From: Megaustenia siamemsis
Taxonomy: Eukaryota; Mollusca; Gastropoda; Stylommatophora; Ariophantidae
Assembly (NCBI GenBank): GCA_032433765.1
Contig: JAVIAB010000073.1
Coordinates: 55,789,565 to 55,853,564 of the forward strand
Direction of reading: 5' to 3'
DNA: 64,000 bases
The position numbers were made by a program, and so were the translations under genes. The notes below the pieces were generated by a model. The model saw nothing but the letters and a program-made list of their open reading frames with translations, was not told where the DNA came from and searched no databases. Positions within the stretch are counted from its first letter, which is position 1; each line of letters begins with the position of its first letter. Shown one piece after another: positions 43,766 to 55,645 of the stretch.

Positions 43766-45420
43766 ACCCGGAAGTGGCGTGCGACTCAAAGCTGACTGGT
43801 GGCGTCAAAATCAATTAACTACAGCAGATTAAATCTCACGTCTTAGTGGTAACCATTGAAACCGGCTAACTAGTCTGGCCAAATTAGTATCTTTGGATCA
43901 GGGAAGACAATCCCTACGCTTAAAGAAATGCCTTGCTGGTGTCGGATGTAACAAGACCGGAGGCCTATAATGTGGTATGTTGTAAAGTAGGTCACTGCGT
44001 AACTTACCTTGAAGAGTATCATTTGCATGTCAAAAGCGACAAGCTGTGAACTAGCTAAACTATTTTCTTAAACGTGGACTAGGAAAGCGAAATCATCACT
44101 AAATGAAAGATCATGCCTATTGGCAAGGGTGATGATAGTTCTCCACAACCTTCTAACTCTACAGTTGTTTTTTAGTTTTACTGTAGACTCAATACTAAAC
44201 CATTATATTAAACAGTCTTCTGTCTTCCCCCCCCCCTTTTTTCCTCAATAACACTTTTTTTTAAAAGTTATGACATAATATTTCAGTTGTTCATTTGTCA
44301 TGACATGGTCCAATAGTGATCATGCTGGAAATAAATTATGGTTTACTTCTGGTCTATTTTTAAATGTCCTCGTTACCTTTTTTTTTTAAACAGTCCTTGT
44401 TGTTTTCAATATCTTTCAGTAAAACCACATTTATGTAGACTCCATATATTTCCTTTTATTTTGTTGAATTATCCCAGATTCATTTCTACATGTCAAGACC
44501 GACGTAACACCAAATAATTGTTTTCTTTCTTGTTCCCGATGTAAATAATTGATTGTTTCACAATTTGTAAAGTCCAGTCTTTGCTTGGGCTATTATACGC
44601 CTCACCTCTGTTGAGAAAACGAAGTAGGAAACCAAATGTTGGTGTAATCTATCGCTAATGCTACTTCCCATATACGTAAGCACAGATAACCCCAGTTTGA
44701 ATGTCGTTTCTTCGGTTCCACAAAATGATTATATGGTCAATAAGATGGGTAAATAATTGGTCTTAAAGGTCATTCACTGCAGCATGCATGTGATTTACTG
44801 AGAAATCCAATGCGGAATCACCGGAAAAAATTTTAACGAAATAATTATATATATGTCATTCTTGGAAAAGGGCGTTTTTGAGAAAGGAAAAATAAGGTTT
44901 GCGAGTTGATGTGGAATATAGAAAATTTGATGTATGTACCCAATGTGTGGCTGTTTTTTTTTAATTTTTTAATTGAGCATATTTTTTTGTTTACTACGGC
45001 CAGTATTGTGCATGTGCCGTCTTTTCATCCCAGAAAGGTCACTTCGTGTACTTACTTATGACTGGGGAAACTGAAGTGCCGTCGAACTGTACCAAATCTG
45101 ACCACTTGTTCTTACTGCACTAATTCACTAACTTATATTTACCGGGTGTCCCATAGCAGATAAACGAGATAAATATAATGTCACATTTTTTAAAAACAAT
45201 AAGAGTGTAGTGTGTTAATGTGAATTAATCTTTTTTAGCATTAGAGCAATTCTGTAGTCCGAAGTTGTTATTTGTTTCTACAACACCAGTCATGTACCCA
45301 TTTTACAGCTAGGTTGAGTGAGCGCAGATGTTTATGAAGACACATTTTATCTTAAGCTCATGCAGCCAAACGGCAGTAACTACGCCCCTGAAGTTTGATG
45401 TAACTGAATAAATCCACAAA
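43766..45420. other. No recognisable gene
   Basis: AT-rich, with several homopolymer runs (C and T near 44230, T near 44390 and 44955). Nothing is supported. Confidence 0.35.
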
Positions 45421-45525
45421 ACTTGGTTAAAATGCCATGAGAGTAATGTAAGTCCCAAAAACTTGGCTAAAATGCCATGAGTGTAATTTAAGTCCCAAAA
45501 ACTTGGCTAAAATGCCGTAAGTCCC
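45421..45525. repeat. 40-bp direct repeat, 2.7 copies
   Basis: The unit is ACTTGGCTAAAATGCCATGA followed by GTGTAATTTAAGTCCCAAAA. A single related unit is at 47758-47797, next to the 3' end of LINE-D. Confidence 0.8.
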
Positions 45526-45529
45526 ACAA

Positions 45530-46160
45530 TGATCATCATCATTAAGTACCATACATACTGGTCTTGGGGGCGTCGGTAGCATAGTTGTGAAAACCACTCC
45601 AATAGCTACCTACGTTCAGAAAACCTGTGTTCGATTCCCGCTGAGTGTTAATTGTACTAGTGGTTGAGAAAAATACCGCCGCGGTCGACCCAGCCGCTGG
45701 CAGAAATGAGCACCAGCGTAGCACTATGAGTAGGTGAGGAATGGCGTCTCACTTGTGAGTTACGATGCTTGAAGCTACACCAGACTGGAGTTTCCGAACA
45801 CTTCTATATGACGGTTGAGCATATATGGGTAAAATCCGCGTGCTAAGACGCCGATTCAAGTCTCGTATCTATATTTACCTGCTGATGTAGGTGATCATGT
45901 CTCTCCACAACTTTCGATCTCGACAGTTATTTATCATTTCTGGTATTGACCTTCTGCCAATTCATTCTCTTAAGCTGTCTGGTATCTTTTCTCATTGTTT
46001 CTCTCTATCTCTTCGTCCCTCAATTTTCCCAGTTGTCACAATATATTCCAGCTGTTCCCTTCTCATTACATGGCCAAAAAAAATTATGATTGTTTCTTCC
46101 TAATATTGGAAATTATGTCTCTTTTTGCTTTGACCTCGCTCAGGACGTTTTAATTACTCT
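45530..46160 (-). pseudogene. LINE-A copy interrupted by a SINE2 insertion
   Basis: The 3' tail (plus-strand ATCATCATCATT) is at 45530-45541. The match to LINE-A resumes at 45887 with CTGCTGATGTAGGTGATCATG and continues to about 46160 through the GGACGAAGAGATAGAG-like and FLGRNNHNF-like blocks. The uninterrupted arrangement is seen at 53490-53875. Many lesions are present. Confidence 0.75.
45548..45886 (+). mobile_element. SINE2 (tRNA-like head), full-length, nested in LINE-A
   Basis: The head has GTAGCATAGTTGTGAAAACC (A-box-like) and GTGTTCGATTCCC (B-box). The body carries CGCGGTCGACCCAGCCGCTG and GAGCATATATGGG, shared with 18955-19115. It ends near CGATTCAAGTCTCGTATC. It separates two parts of a LINE-A copy, so it inserted later than LINE-A. 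Confidence 0.7.
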
Positions 46161-47757
46161 TCCCAGCTGTCCAACCCCACTGCCTTGTGGGATAGACTTT
46201 TTAGTCAAAGGCTAGCGGAGCCAATTGTAAACAATCGACGGAAGGCGGCAGAAAACCAACGTCGTGACTTCTTTGTATAATCATGTGGGGCAATTACAGA
46301 ATATAATCCCATTAGCTTAGTTTAATCCCAGAAAGGGGAAGCGATGAGAAAACCCTCAATTCAAGCTAAAATTTGACCTCTATTATCATATCGCTAGAGA
46401 TTTGGACAATGCATTACACTCAGCACAATAAAGTAGTCACAAGATGACATACCAATGAAAATATCCCTTTCCTAATAAGGAAAATCATACTTTTAACACC
46501 ACCAATAAATGAAAAATTATCCCAGTCACCATTTTGAGAACAGTTTTTAGAACATGATGTTTGCTATTCACAAGTGAAACACCACACAGTAACTATGAGC
46601 ATATATTGCTTGGCTGGCATATTGAGAAATCAATCGGACAGTAGAAGGGGCTGCAAAAACCCGCGTGAGTATTCAATCGGACTATTGTAGGCAATGTCAT
46701 AGGCGCCTGTCATTAGACTACAACAGCTGACAGAGCATTGCCCGAGTCACTATGTGGTTTCCGCACCAACAGGTATACTGTTGACTTGCTATTTTTTTTT
46801 ATAAAGAAATTGTCAACAGAAATGTTCAGCTTTAAATAGTCAAGTGACTGATCCCGCAGTAAGAGGAAGGATGAGATATACAATTTTACCGAAGTAGGCC
46901 AACCCATTTAGAAGAGAGGAAGCCAGTGTCCGAGTGAACAAAAAACACATGACTCTTTATTGCTTTCATTCGTCCAAAGACTTCATGTGCTATTAACAGA
47001 CATGTTCTGTACACAAAACTGTCACAAACTTGCTGCCACTAAAGCTATCGAGCGCCATTCATCTTTTAATAAAAACGTGAGATGATTAGTACAGCACGAC
47101 GATCATATACCTGGAGTTGCGGAGTCACACAAACCTGAGTCCGAGCCAAAATATGATTCTTTCTTTGCTGTCATGCTAAATTACGCCTTCAGAATATCAA
47201 CCAAAAGTATCTATCCTATTTCTATATCAGACAGGAAATTGTTGTACTCTAACTCCGTGTTCGTGGAGTTTAGTTTAGTATAAAGATAACGAAAACTGAC
47301 TTACCTTAACCCCATGGTTGTAGAAAAAGAATGAAGAGTGGGCTACAAAATATGGGGTTGCTACAGAGAGAGAACAAAGTACCCTAAGACCTGAATGACG
47401 TGATACTTTTTTAACCCAAAGGGAAGGAATCCAATCAGAATTTGGTGTTAGTACACAAAAGTAATCAGTTGTACATGACGTTTGTGAGATAGAGAGGGTT
47501 AGGTCAGGCTGCTACAGACGAGAGGAAGTATGGCTACGATTATAAAAGGAGTGCATTGTAATTCTTTGGTTATGCGGATGTACTTGAGCAATATCATTAA
47601 AACAGGCATGCAGAAATACAACATGGGGTAGACGTGCGTTGCAAAGCATCCGTTGAAAATCGGCAATAAATAATGATAGTTATGAGGGACAGACTACAGA
47701 GACACTATAGGAATCCACCGTGTTGTCTTTTTCTTCATCCCATAAATAAAAAAAAAA
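46161..47757. other. No recognisable gene
   Basis: Mixed-composition sequence. I found no repeat shared with the rest of the window and no convincing frame. Confidence 0.35.
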
Positions 47758-47799
47758 AACTTGGTTAAAATGATATGAACTTAATTTAAATCCCGGAGG

Positions 47800-50165
47800 T
47801 CGTTGAGGAGTACCTGATAGATCTATTGCACTTTATCTATTAAGTCACTCTCCAGGACCTAACTGCAAAGTCAATTCTTTTACTATATCTTCCCATCTCA
47901 TTCACTGGCTATCTTTCCTTCTCCTCCCTTTACACAGTTCCTTGAAGAATGTTCTTGTGTGGCCAAAAGATCAAAATACGTGACCAAACCACTTGACTTT
48001 GTGTTTCTTTACAATAGTTAAAAAACCATGATTTACTAAACTGCTTGTATCAATTTGCAAACCTTTTCATAGATGATACGAGCTAAGTAAGAGGTTCCCA
48101 AAACCTTGCAATGATATTTTGTTTTCAAAGCTTTAATTCTTTTCTGCAGATCTACAATAAAAGTTTATTTTTGCAAGCATATAGGACAAATAACATAACC
48201 AAGGTGTGCATTATTCTGATTTTAGAGCCAACCAAGAGTGATGCTATTATCTTTTCAAATGGGTTTTAGTCTTGCAAGTGCTGGCCTAGTTTACGTTATT
48301 CTAGCCGATTTCTCAGGTTTTAGCCTTGTTAGTGCTGGCCTAGTGTACGCTATTCTAGCCGATATATCAGGTTTTAACCTTACAAGTGCTGGCCTAGCGT
48401 ACGCTATTCTAGCCGATTTATCAGGTTTTAACCTTACAAGTGCTGGCCTAGTGTACGCTATTCTAGCCGATTTATCAGGTTTTAACCTTACAAGTGCTGG
48501 CCTAGCGTACGCTATTCTAGCCGATTTATCAGGTTTTAACCTTACAAGTGCTGGCCTAGTGTACGCTATTCTAGCCGATTTATCAGGTTTTAACCTTACA
48601 AGTGCTGGCCTAGTGTACGCTATTCTAGCCGATTTCTCAGGTTTTAGCCTTGTTAGTGCTGGCCTAGTGTACGCTATTCTAGCCGATTTATCAGATTTTA
48701 ACCTTGTTAGTGCTGGCCTAGTGTACGCTATTCTAGCCGATTTCTCAGGTTTTAACCTTACAAGTGCTGGCCTAGTGTACGCTATTCTAGCCGATTTCTC
48801 AGGTTTTAACCTTACGAGTGCTGGCCTAGTGTACGCTATTCTAGCCGATTTATCAGGTTTTAACCTTGCAAGTGCTGGCCTAGTGTACGCTATTCTAGCC
48901 GATTTATCAGGTTTTAACCTTACGAGTGCTGGCCTAGTGTACGCTATTCTAGCCGATTTATCAGGTTTTAACCTTACAAGTGCTGGCCTAGTGTACGCTA
49001 TTCTAGCCGATTTCTCAGGTTTTAGCCTTGTTAGTGCTGGCCTAGTGTACGCTATTGTAGCCGATTTCTCAGGTTTTAACCTTACAAGTGCTGGCCTTGT
49101 GTACGCTATTCTAACCGATTTATCAGGTTTTAACCTTACAAGTGCTGGCCTAGTGTACGCTATTCTAGCCGATTTATCAGGTTTTAGCCTTGCAAGTGCT
49201 GGCCTAGTGTACGCTATTGTAGCCGATTTCTCAGGTTTTAACCTTACAAGTGCTGGCCTTGTGTACGCTATTCTAACCGATTTATCAGGTTTTAACCTTA
49301 CAAGTGCTGGCCTAGTGTACGCTATTCTAGCCGATTTATCAGGTTTTAGCCTTGCAAGTGCTGGCCTAGTGTACGCTATTCTAGCCGATTTATCAGGTTT
49401 TAGCCTTGCAAGTGCTGGCCTAGTGTACGCTATTCTAGCAGATTTCTCAGGTTTTAGCCTTGTTAGTGCTGGCCTAGTGTACGCTATTCTAGCCGATTTC
49501 TCAGGTTTTAGCCTTGTTAGTGCTGGCCTAGTGTACGCTATTCTAGCCGATTTCTCAGGTTTTAGCCTTGCAAGTGCTGGCCTAGTGTACGCTATTCTAG
49601 CCGATTTCTCAGGTTTTAGCCTTCATCGCTGGCAATCTTCCAAAATATTAAAATTTGTCAACAGGCTCTAGTTCCTGTCCATTTATTTTAATGTACGCAG
49701 TAAGGATCCAAGTGTTGGTGTTCATTTTTATTTTGTCAGCATTGATCTGGAACCATATGCCTTATCTAGTCATTGTCTTAGATCTGTTAGTTCTTGTTCT
49801 GTCCCTGCTAAACCACCAATGTCATCAGGAAGCCGCAGGTTAGTATTTCTGCCTCCAATGCTGACAGTACTTTCATGGTCTTATATAGCATTCCCATTAT
49901 TCTTTATAAGAAGATGTTAAAAGACGTAAGGGAGAGTAAGCAGTTTTACCGAACTCCAAATATTGTTCTGAACCATTCCCATCAGGTTCTTCTGATAAGT
50001 ACCGCGCACGCAGCCTTGTCGGGTAGATGTTCTATATAGCGAACTATGTTAACATCGAAGTTGCACATCCTCAAAGCCATGATTGGGCTGCATGCCTAAG
50101 CATATCAAATGATTTCTTTAAAAGTCTATGAACACACGATATAGATCATGTCTCTTGTTTGTTTG
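47800..50165 (-). pseudogene. LINE-D reverse transcriptase, decayed, split by an internal tandem expansion
   Basis: Reading the minus strand from right to left, successive frames give a VFIDF block (near 50125), NIVRYIEHLPDKAACAVL (near 50030), WFRTIFGVR (near 49970), SFNIFL, TVSIGGRNTNLRLPDDIGGL with the degenerate xxDD catalytic box (near 49840), EQELTDL, FQINADK, INGQELEPVD and a YFG element (near 49640). Then comes the array of 18-codon units, after which LARLKPI, KDNSITL, KIRIMHTLVMLFVLYAC, LQKRIKAL, KVLGTSYLARI, VKWFGHV (near 47985) and a terminal RWEDIVKE. The order is that of a non-LTR retrotransposon polymerase plus thumb and C-terminal region. Stops and frameshifts outside the array make it inactive. 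The 5' endonuclease part is absent. Confidence 0.88.
48247..49640 (-). repeat. 54-bp minisatellite derived from the LINE-D coding sequence, about 26 copies
   Basis: The plus-strand unit is GGTTTTAACCTTACAAGTGC followed by TGGCCTAGTGTACGCTATTC and TAGCCGATTTATCA. On the minus strand it reads PDKSARIAYTRPALVRLK, in the same frame as the LINE segment ALARLKPI that follows it. All the units I read lack stops on that strand. The plus strand is also open for 477 codons (48238-49671), which I regard as antisense. Confidence 0.93.
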
Positions 50166-50655
50166 AAAAAAAGGAGAGTAAGATTGCAATTCAATCTAGT
50201 CTCTGTGTTGTCATGTGACCACGAATATCGAAACATAAATATCACATGTATATGGACACCATATGTCAAACCTCATAGAAAGTTCATTCTCTGTGCGTGG
50301 TTTAATTAGAATATAGAAACTGTACAAAAAGTAAAGAGCGGATTAGAATTCCTTCACACTGTGTCTGAAACCTGATAAATTATTCGCAAACAAATGTCAA
50401 ACTGTTTCTTAATCTACTCAGAGATATTCTCCCCTGCGCTGAATGATGAGAACCAGCAGCTATCAGTATCTTTTCTTCGGGAATTGACAGAAAGGGAATA
50501 CAACTACACCGTTTATACAAATAATGAGATTTTGCAGTGTCGTTTGTATGGCTGGATCGTGACTATATAAAAGACTGGACCGGCGTCCTGTTGTCTGGAA
50601 CATACTGGAACAGTTTAGAATATTCGCGCAGTTTGATCCGACTGTGGATCTCTAG
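50166..50655. other. No recognisable feature
   Basis: AT-rich sequence upstream of LINE-D. The missing 5' part of that element is not found here. Confidence 0.4.
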
Positions 50656-50659
50656 ATAA

Positions 50660-50985
50660 ATGGGGAGAATTGGGAATAAGGAAAAGAAGACTAACACGGA
50701 AGTTTTGAATCAGCTGAAAATTTAAAAAAAGAAACAAAACAATTCGGAAAAGAGAATTGAAATTTGTTGGGCATGCGAAAAGACATAATACCCTTCCAAA
50801 AGTCATCTTGCAAAGGAGGGTCAAAGGTAAACAAGGCAGACTAATATTAAAGTGAACTGATAGCATCAAATGATGGACAGGCGAACCTATGCCAACGTGC
50901 ACTGTCAATATAAGAGATAGAGTAAAATGACGCTCCATGGTAGCCAACCTTCGATGTAGAGACGAGACCCGATGATTGAATGAAC
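50660..50985 (+). pseudogene. LINE-C reverse transcriptase C-terminal remnant
   Basis: It is colinear with 14440-14770: GGGGAGAATTGGGAATAAGG, a KFVGHAKRHN-like block, then CATGGTAGCCAACCTTCGAT and GAGACGAGACCCGATGA at the end. Stops such as the TGA in AAGTGAACTGA show decay. Confidence 0.75.
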
Positions 50986-51009
50986 TGATACGATTATAAA
51001 CCAAAAGAT

Positions 51010-51770
51010 TGATGTGTTAGAACCGTTTATAGGGAGATAGTTGTGGAATAGTTTAACAGTAAATGTGTAGATGTGTGTGTAGTTTAGAGAGAGAATCGTG
51101 ATACAGCTTCATAATAAATGTGTAGATGTGTGTGTAGTTTAGAGAGATAATCGTGATACAGCTTCATAATAAATGTGTAGATGTGTGTAGTTTAGAGAGA
51201 TAATCGTGATACAGCTTCATAATAAATGTGTAGATGTGTGGTTTAGAGAGATAATCGTGACACAGCTTCATAATAAATGTGTAGATGTGTGGTTTAGAGA
51301 GATAATCGTGATACAGCTTCATAATAAATGTGTAGATGTGTAGTTTAGAGAGATAATCGTGATACAGCTTCATAATAAATGTGTAGATGTGTGGTTTAGA
51401 GAGATAATCGCGATACAGCTTCATAATAGTGTAGATATGTGTGTGTAGTTGACAGATACTAGTAACACAGTTTCATAACAAACGTGTCTGTGTGTGTGTG
51501 TAGTTTAGAGAGATAATCGTGAACCAGTTTAATAATAAATGTGTAGATGCGCGTATGTGTGTTTGTAGTTTAAAGAGATAAAAGTGGCACAGTTTCATAA
51601 TAAATATGTAGATGTATGTGTGTGTAGGTTAGAGAGATTATCGTGATAGAGTTGAATAATACATGTGTAGATGTGTGTGTGTGTGTGTGTGTGTGTAGTT
51701 TAGTGAGATAATCGTAGAGCAGTTGAATAGTAAATGTGTAGATGTGTATGTGTGAGGTTACAAACTGTAT
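51010..51770. repeat. 51-57-bp minisatellite with embedded GT microsatellite, about 13 copies
   Basis: The unit is GATACAGCTTCATAATAAAT, then GTGTAGATGTGTG, then GTTTAGAGAGATAATCGT. Length varies through the number of GT repeats; one unit near 51671 has an extended (GT)n. Right-hand units are more diverged. Confidence 0.9.
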
Positions 51771-52149
51771 TGATGGAATAGGTATCTCTAACACTGATTT
51801 CCATTGGCATCAACAGCTGATATACCTGCGTGTTGACTAAATGGCATAATAGGATCACATGCCAACTATATAATTAATACAAAAATACAGTTGAAATATT
51901 TAATGTCTCTTCGCAGATACGACAAAACTAATAAGATACGACGTTAGTTTTAAAGGTCTTCATGAAGGGATAAAGCATAGATAAAATACCACAGATTTCA
52001 CTGGATGCCAACACTGATTACATATGATGTTTTCAACTGTCAACTCAGTTTTCTGCTTTCCAGATAATCCGTTGATGAAAAATGGGTACTTGATTCAGTT
52101 ATTGTTATGGTTAGTCGAAAACACGGGTATCTCTGCAAACGAATTAAAA
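51771..52149. other. No recognisable feature
   Basis: A plus-strand frame of 94 codons begins at 52024 and runs into repeat R5. No motif is recognised. Confidence 0.35.
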
Positions 52150-52540
52150 TCCAAAATTGCCCAACCGCCCATGTCAGTGCGATCATCCGAACTAAAACTC
52201 ATCTCATTGAAGGATCCGAACAAAGAAAGGCAGCTGCAGTCCCCATCACAGCAGCTACATCACACGCCAAAAGACATAACACATAAGACAAAGCGGCACC
52301 AAAAGTGAACGCAGCTGAACTGTCCGTCATACAATATCATCATTAATTGTGAGCAATGAATATCGAAACACGATCCTGATGAAAAACACAGCTCACGGTG
52401 TGCACATAGCACTAAACTCAGTAGCTCCTACCGGACGCCGGACTTGGAATATGAGAAAACTGCAACAAGGAACACTTTTCAGTCTAAGCCTTAAGGTTCT
52501 TGCCGCCTGTCCGCCATATTGAACAGTATTCCAATCACCT
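52150..52540 (+). repeat. Dispersed repeat R5, copy 2
   Basis: Colinear with 12930-13320 and on the same strand, but clearly diverged from it. The block CACAGCTCACGGTGTGCAC is well conserved in both. Confidence 0.65.
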
Positions 52541-52779
52541 GATTCAGTGAGTTGAGGAAGGTGATTACAGCGATGAAACGCAATCGTTCTATACTATAAA
52601 TTATGTCGGTTACTGTGGTAAAAGAAGCACAAGAACGACAAATGATATAAACCACGACACCTTTTAGATATCAGTGAAAAGAGAAAAGAAGAAGAAGACT
52701 GTGGTAAAAGTTTAAATGTCTTCTTCTTTCGACTCGAAAAGGCCACGGACGATCCACAGTAGATCATTTTCTTCCAATG

Positions 52780-53175
52780 CCAGACTATGAATCTAGACTA
52801 TAAAACAATCAGGAAAATAACAATTACCGACATTAAATGTGTTAGATGAATGACAGAAAATAGCCTCATATATAAAAGATCAGAGATGAATAAATGAGAA
52901 AAAAACTAGGAATAATTTCATTCATAGAATACATAAAGAAACAACATATAAACTGGTTTGTTCAGACAAAAAAAACTTAAGGACAACACAAAGACCCTTC
53001 AATAAACATTGCGAGACCACCAGACTCAAGAGTCGACTACGGAAAAGATGGATTGATGGAATATTAGAAACACTAGGAAACGTAACAAAAGTAGAGGCGA
53101 ACAGGATGGGAAAAAGGCAGCCCATTGTATTTCTCATCCACACTGAAAGGCAAATAAGGAAGGAAAGAAGATCGC
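52780..53175 (+). pseudogene. LINE-B reverse transcriptase C-terminal remnant
   Basis: It starts at a LDYKTIRKITITDIKCVR-like segment and passes through an NWFVQ-like remnant of WFGHV. It ends with an RWIDGILETLGNVTK-like block and ACACTGAAAGGCAAATAAGG. Several stops and indels are present. Confidence 0.75.
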
Positions 53176-53489
53176 AAAATGAATGTCAATGAACATGAAA
53201 TTATGCATTTCTCGTTAGCAACATATGAGCCTTTGGCTAAGTTCAGTATATGTAAACATATAGATTATAGATGAATGCTTGGCAGAGATCAACGACTATG
53301 ACATAATTATAAGACTCATATGTAAATTACAATGGGATCAAACGATAATTCTGAGATTCAACCGAAAGCTCTCCGCTAATTAAAATTAAGAAAGATGTAG
53401 CGGGAGTTTTAATGTGGCGCTGTGTTGCGCAACATTGTTAGTTCAAGCTCTTTAAACAGATGACTGTAATGGCATTAATGAAATATCAG
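53176..53489. other. No recognisable feature
   Basis: Nothing identified. Confidence 0.4.
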
Positions 53490-53875
53490 ATTCATCATCA
53501 TCAAGCACCATGCCTGCTGACGTAAGTGATCATGTCTCTCCACAACTTTCGATCTAGACAGTTATTTATCATTTCTGTTGTTGACCTTTTGCCAAACCAT
53601 TCTCTTGAGCTGTCTGATATCTTTTCTCTTTGCTTCCCTCTATCTCTTCGTCCCTCAACTTTTCCAGGTTTCACAATATATTCTATATGTTACCTTCTCA
53701 TTACATAGCCAATAAAGATTGTTGTTTCTTCCTAATATTGGAAATTAACTATCTTTTTTTGCTCTGGCCTCTTTCAGAACATTTTCATTACCCTTCTTTT
53801 CTGTTCAGGCTATTCTCAACACTCTTCTGTAAAACCACATTTCTGCAGCCTCCAGTAATTTTCTTGTCAGATTAA
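53490..53875 (-). pseudogene. LINE-A reverse transcriptase C-terminal remnant with tail
   Basis: The 3' tail (plus-strand TTCATCATCATCAAGCACCA) is at the left. The minus strand reads through an RKLLEAAEMWFYRRVLRIA segment and further decayed blocks. It is the clean version of the arrangement broken by SINE2 at 45530-46160. Confidence 0.78.
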
Positions 53876-54079
53876 AGTATCCATAACATATACACCTACG
53901 AACTTAAGATATGCAGATGATGGTCTCTTACTGATAGAATGCTGAACTGATGTCAACTAATCAACAATAAAAGCAAAGATTGTGGACCTGAATATTCAGA
54001 ATGTATCATTTTGTTGTAATAAAGAGAGATGACTTGGAGGTGGTGGAAGTACAATTCATTATCCAAATAAATGGATGAT

Positions 54080-54765
54080 AGTTTGGAATGAGTTCAAGAA
54101 TGTCGTTACCGATTCATACGTAATACTACTCTGAAACAAGTAGACAATTTTAAATATCTGGGTAGCACGTTAACACTAGACAATAACCATGAGACAGAGA
54201 TAGGTATAAGGTGTAATAAAGCATGCCAAGTTATAGGCCAAGTATCAACACTATTGAAGAACAAAGCAATAACTACGGAAGCAAAAAGGGTAATTTACAA
54301 ATACATATTTCTACCAACTCTGTGCTATCAGTGCCAGAATTGGACGCTGGACTCTAGAACAATAAGAAAGATAACGACCACCGAAGTGAAATGTGTCAGA
54401 AGAATGACAGGAAACAGCTTAAGGGACAGAGTAAGAAACACTGGCCCGAGGAAGAAACTCGAAATTGAACCAGCCATCGAAAACATAAAAGAAACAACAG
54501 ATAAATTGGTTCGACCACATAACAAGACAAAAAGAACTAACAATGACTCAAAGAACCATAAACAAACGCTACGAAAACTGTCAGATTAAGAGGAAGACCG
54601 AGAAAGAGATGGATAAAGGGAATACAGGAGTCACTAGGAGGGAAACCACCAGAAGAGGCCAACAGAAGAGCAAAGAATCGCAGATTGTATCTCCCCTCGA
54701 CGCCAACGGCAACAGAGGACGAATAGAAGAAGAAGATTCATATAAAGTGCATCGGCACAAAACAT
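54080..54765 (+). pseudogene. LINE-B reverse transcriptase C-terminal fragment (longest copy)
   Basis: It reads QVDNFKYLGSTLTLDNNHET, then IYKYIFLPTLCYQCQNWTLD, then CVRRMTGNSLRDRVRN. The WFGHV position is altered to LVRPHN by a shift. It ends RRLYLPSTPTATE-like and an RRRF-like tail. One frame (54254-54589) holds the first half and a second (54543-54767) part of the rest. The polymerase core is absent. Confidence 0.82.
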
Positions 54766-55339
54766 GAAGATAAAATATTAGAAAAAAAATAGGACGAAAC
54801 AGAGCACCTTCGACAACAGGATGCATGTTCACACACTTTAATGTTAGCAAACCTCAACTGTTGATCATATAGCTGCACGTACATTCAAAATGCTGGGGCG
54901 ACACAAAAGAAAAACACTTTTAATTGTAAGTTAATATTTTTTTCCCCTTCTTCAATATTTTTTCCCGTTCTTCTCCTTCTGTAACAGAAGGAAAATAAAA
55001 AAGAAATTATAGCTTCTTTTTTTTCTCCAGCTTCTTCTTGTTATCCTTCTTCTGCTACTGCTTCTATTGCCTTTCCTCTACTCCCGACGATGTTTGATTA
55101 CTGTAGCTTGGGAATGAGGTGTATTACTTTACAACTGAACGAAGTGCCAGATTTAACTAACCCTTGTAAATAGAGCATTTTAAAAAAAACAAAAATCTAA
55201 ACTAGTACAGCACGCAGGAAAAGAATCAAAACAAATAAACTAATGCAGCACGCAGAAAAAAAACGACGAGAAAAATCAGAATGATAGAGAGGGGTTGATG
55301 TGACTAAACAATCATGCAGATAACTATAATATCACATAT
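54766..55339. other. No recognisable gene
   Basis: AT-rich with a TTC-rich stretch near 54940-55070. CTAATGCAGCACGCAG and a near-copy lie at 55200-55255 as a short direct repeat. Nothing else. Confidence 0.35.
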
Positions 55340-55645
55340 AAGAAAACAATGTGGAGACTTCGTCTTCTTCTTTCCTTTCTCATTTGATTTTCAGCGTCGA
55401 GGAGAGATATAATTTGTGGTCTTTTTACGCTTCTGATCGCCTCCGCTGTTGTTATGTTTCCTAGTGCTTCTAATATTCCATCGATCCATCTTTTTCGTGG
55501 TCGATCCTTGGGTCTGGTATTCCCACAACGTTTATTGAAGGCTCGCTGTGTTGTGTTTTGATCTGTCTGCCTTGTCACGTGGCCAAACCATTTTATGTGT
55601 TGTTTCTTTATATATTCTATGGCGGGGAATTTTAAAAAAAATGAA
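55340..55645 (-). pseudogene. LINE-B reverse transcriptase C-terminal fragment, open frame
   Basis: On the minus strand: AIEYIKKQHIKWFGHVTRQT, then RAFNKRCGNTRPKDRPRKRW, then IDGILEALGNITTAEA and ISLLDAENQMRKERRRR. This is the best-preserved C-terminus of the LINE-B family here. No polymerase core is attached. Confidence 0.85.

Noticed and set aside
48238..49671. 477-codon plus-strand ORF with 18-residue hydrophobic repeats (GFNLTSAGLVYAILADLS)
   Set aside because: The unit is a LINE reverse-transcriptase segment read on the wrong strand. The ADLSG FNLTS AGLVY resemblance to pentapeptide repeats is accidental, since the period is 18.
50615..51004. 129-codon minus-strand ORF
   Set aside because: Antisense of the LINE-C remnant at 50660-50985.
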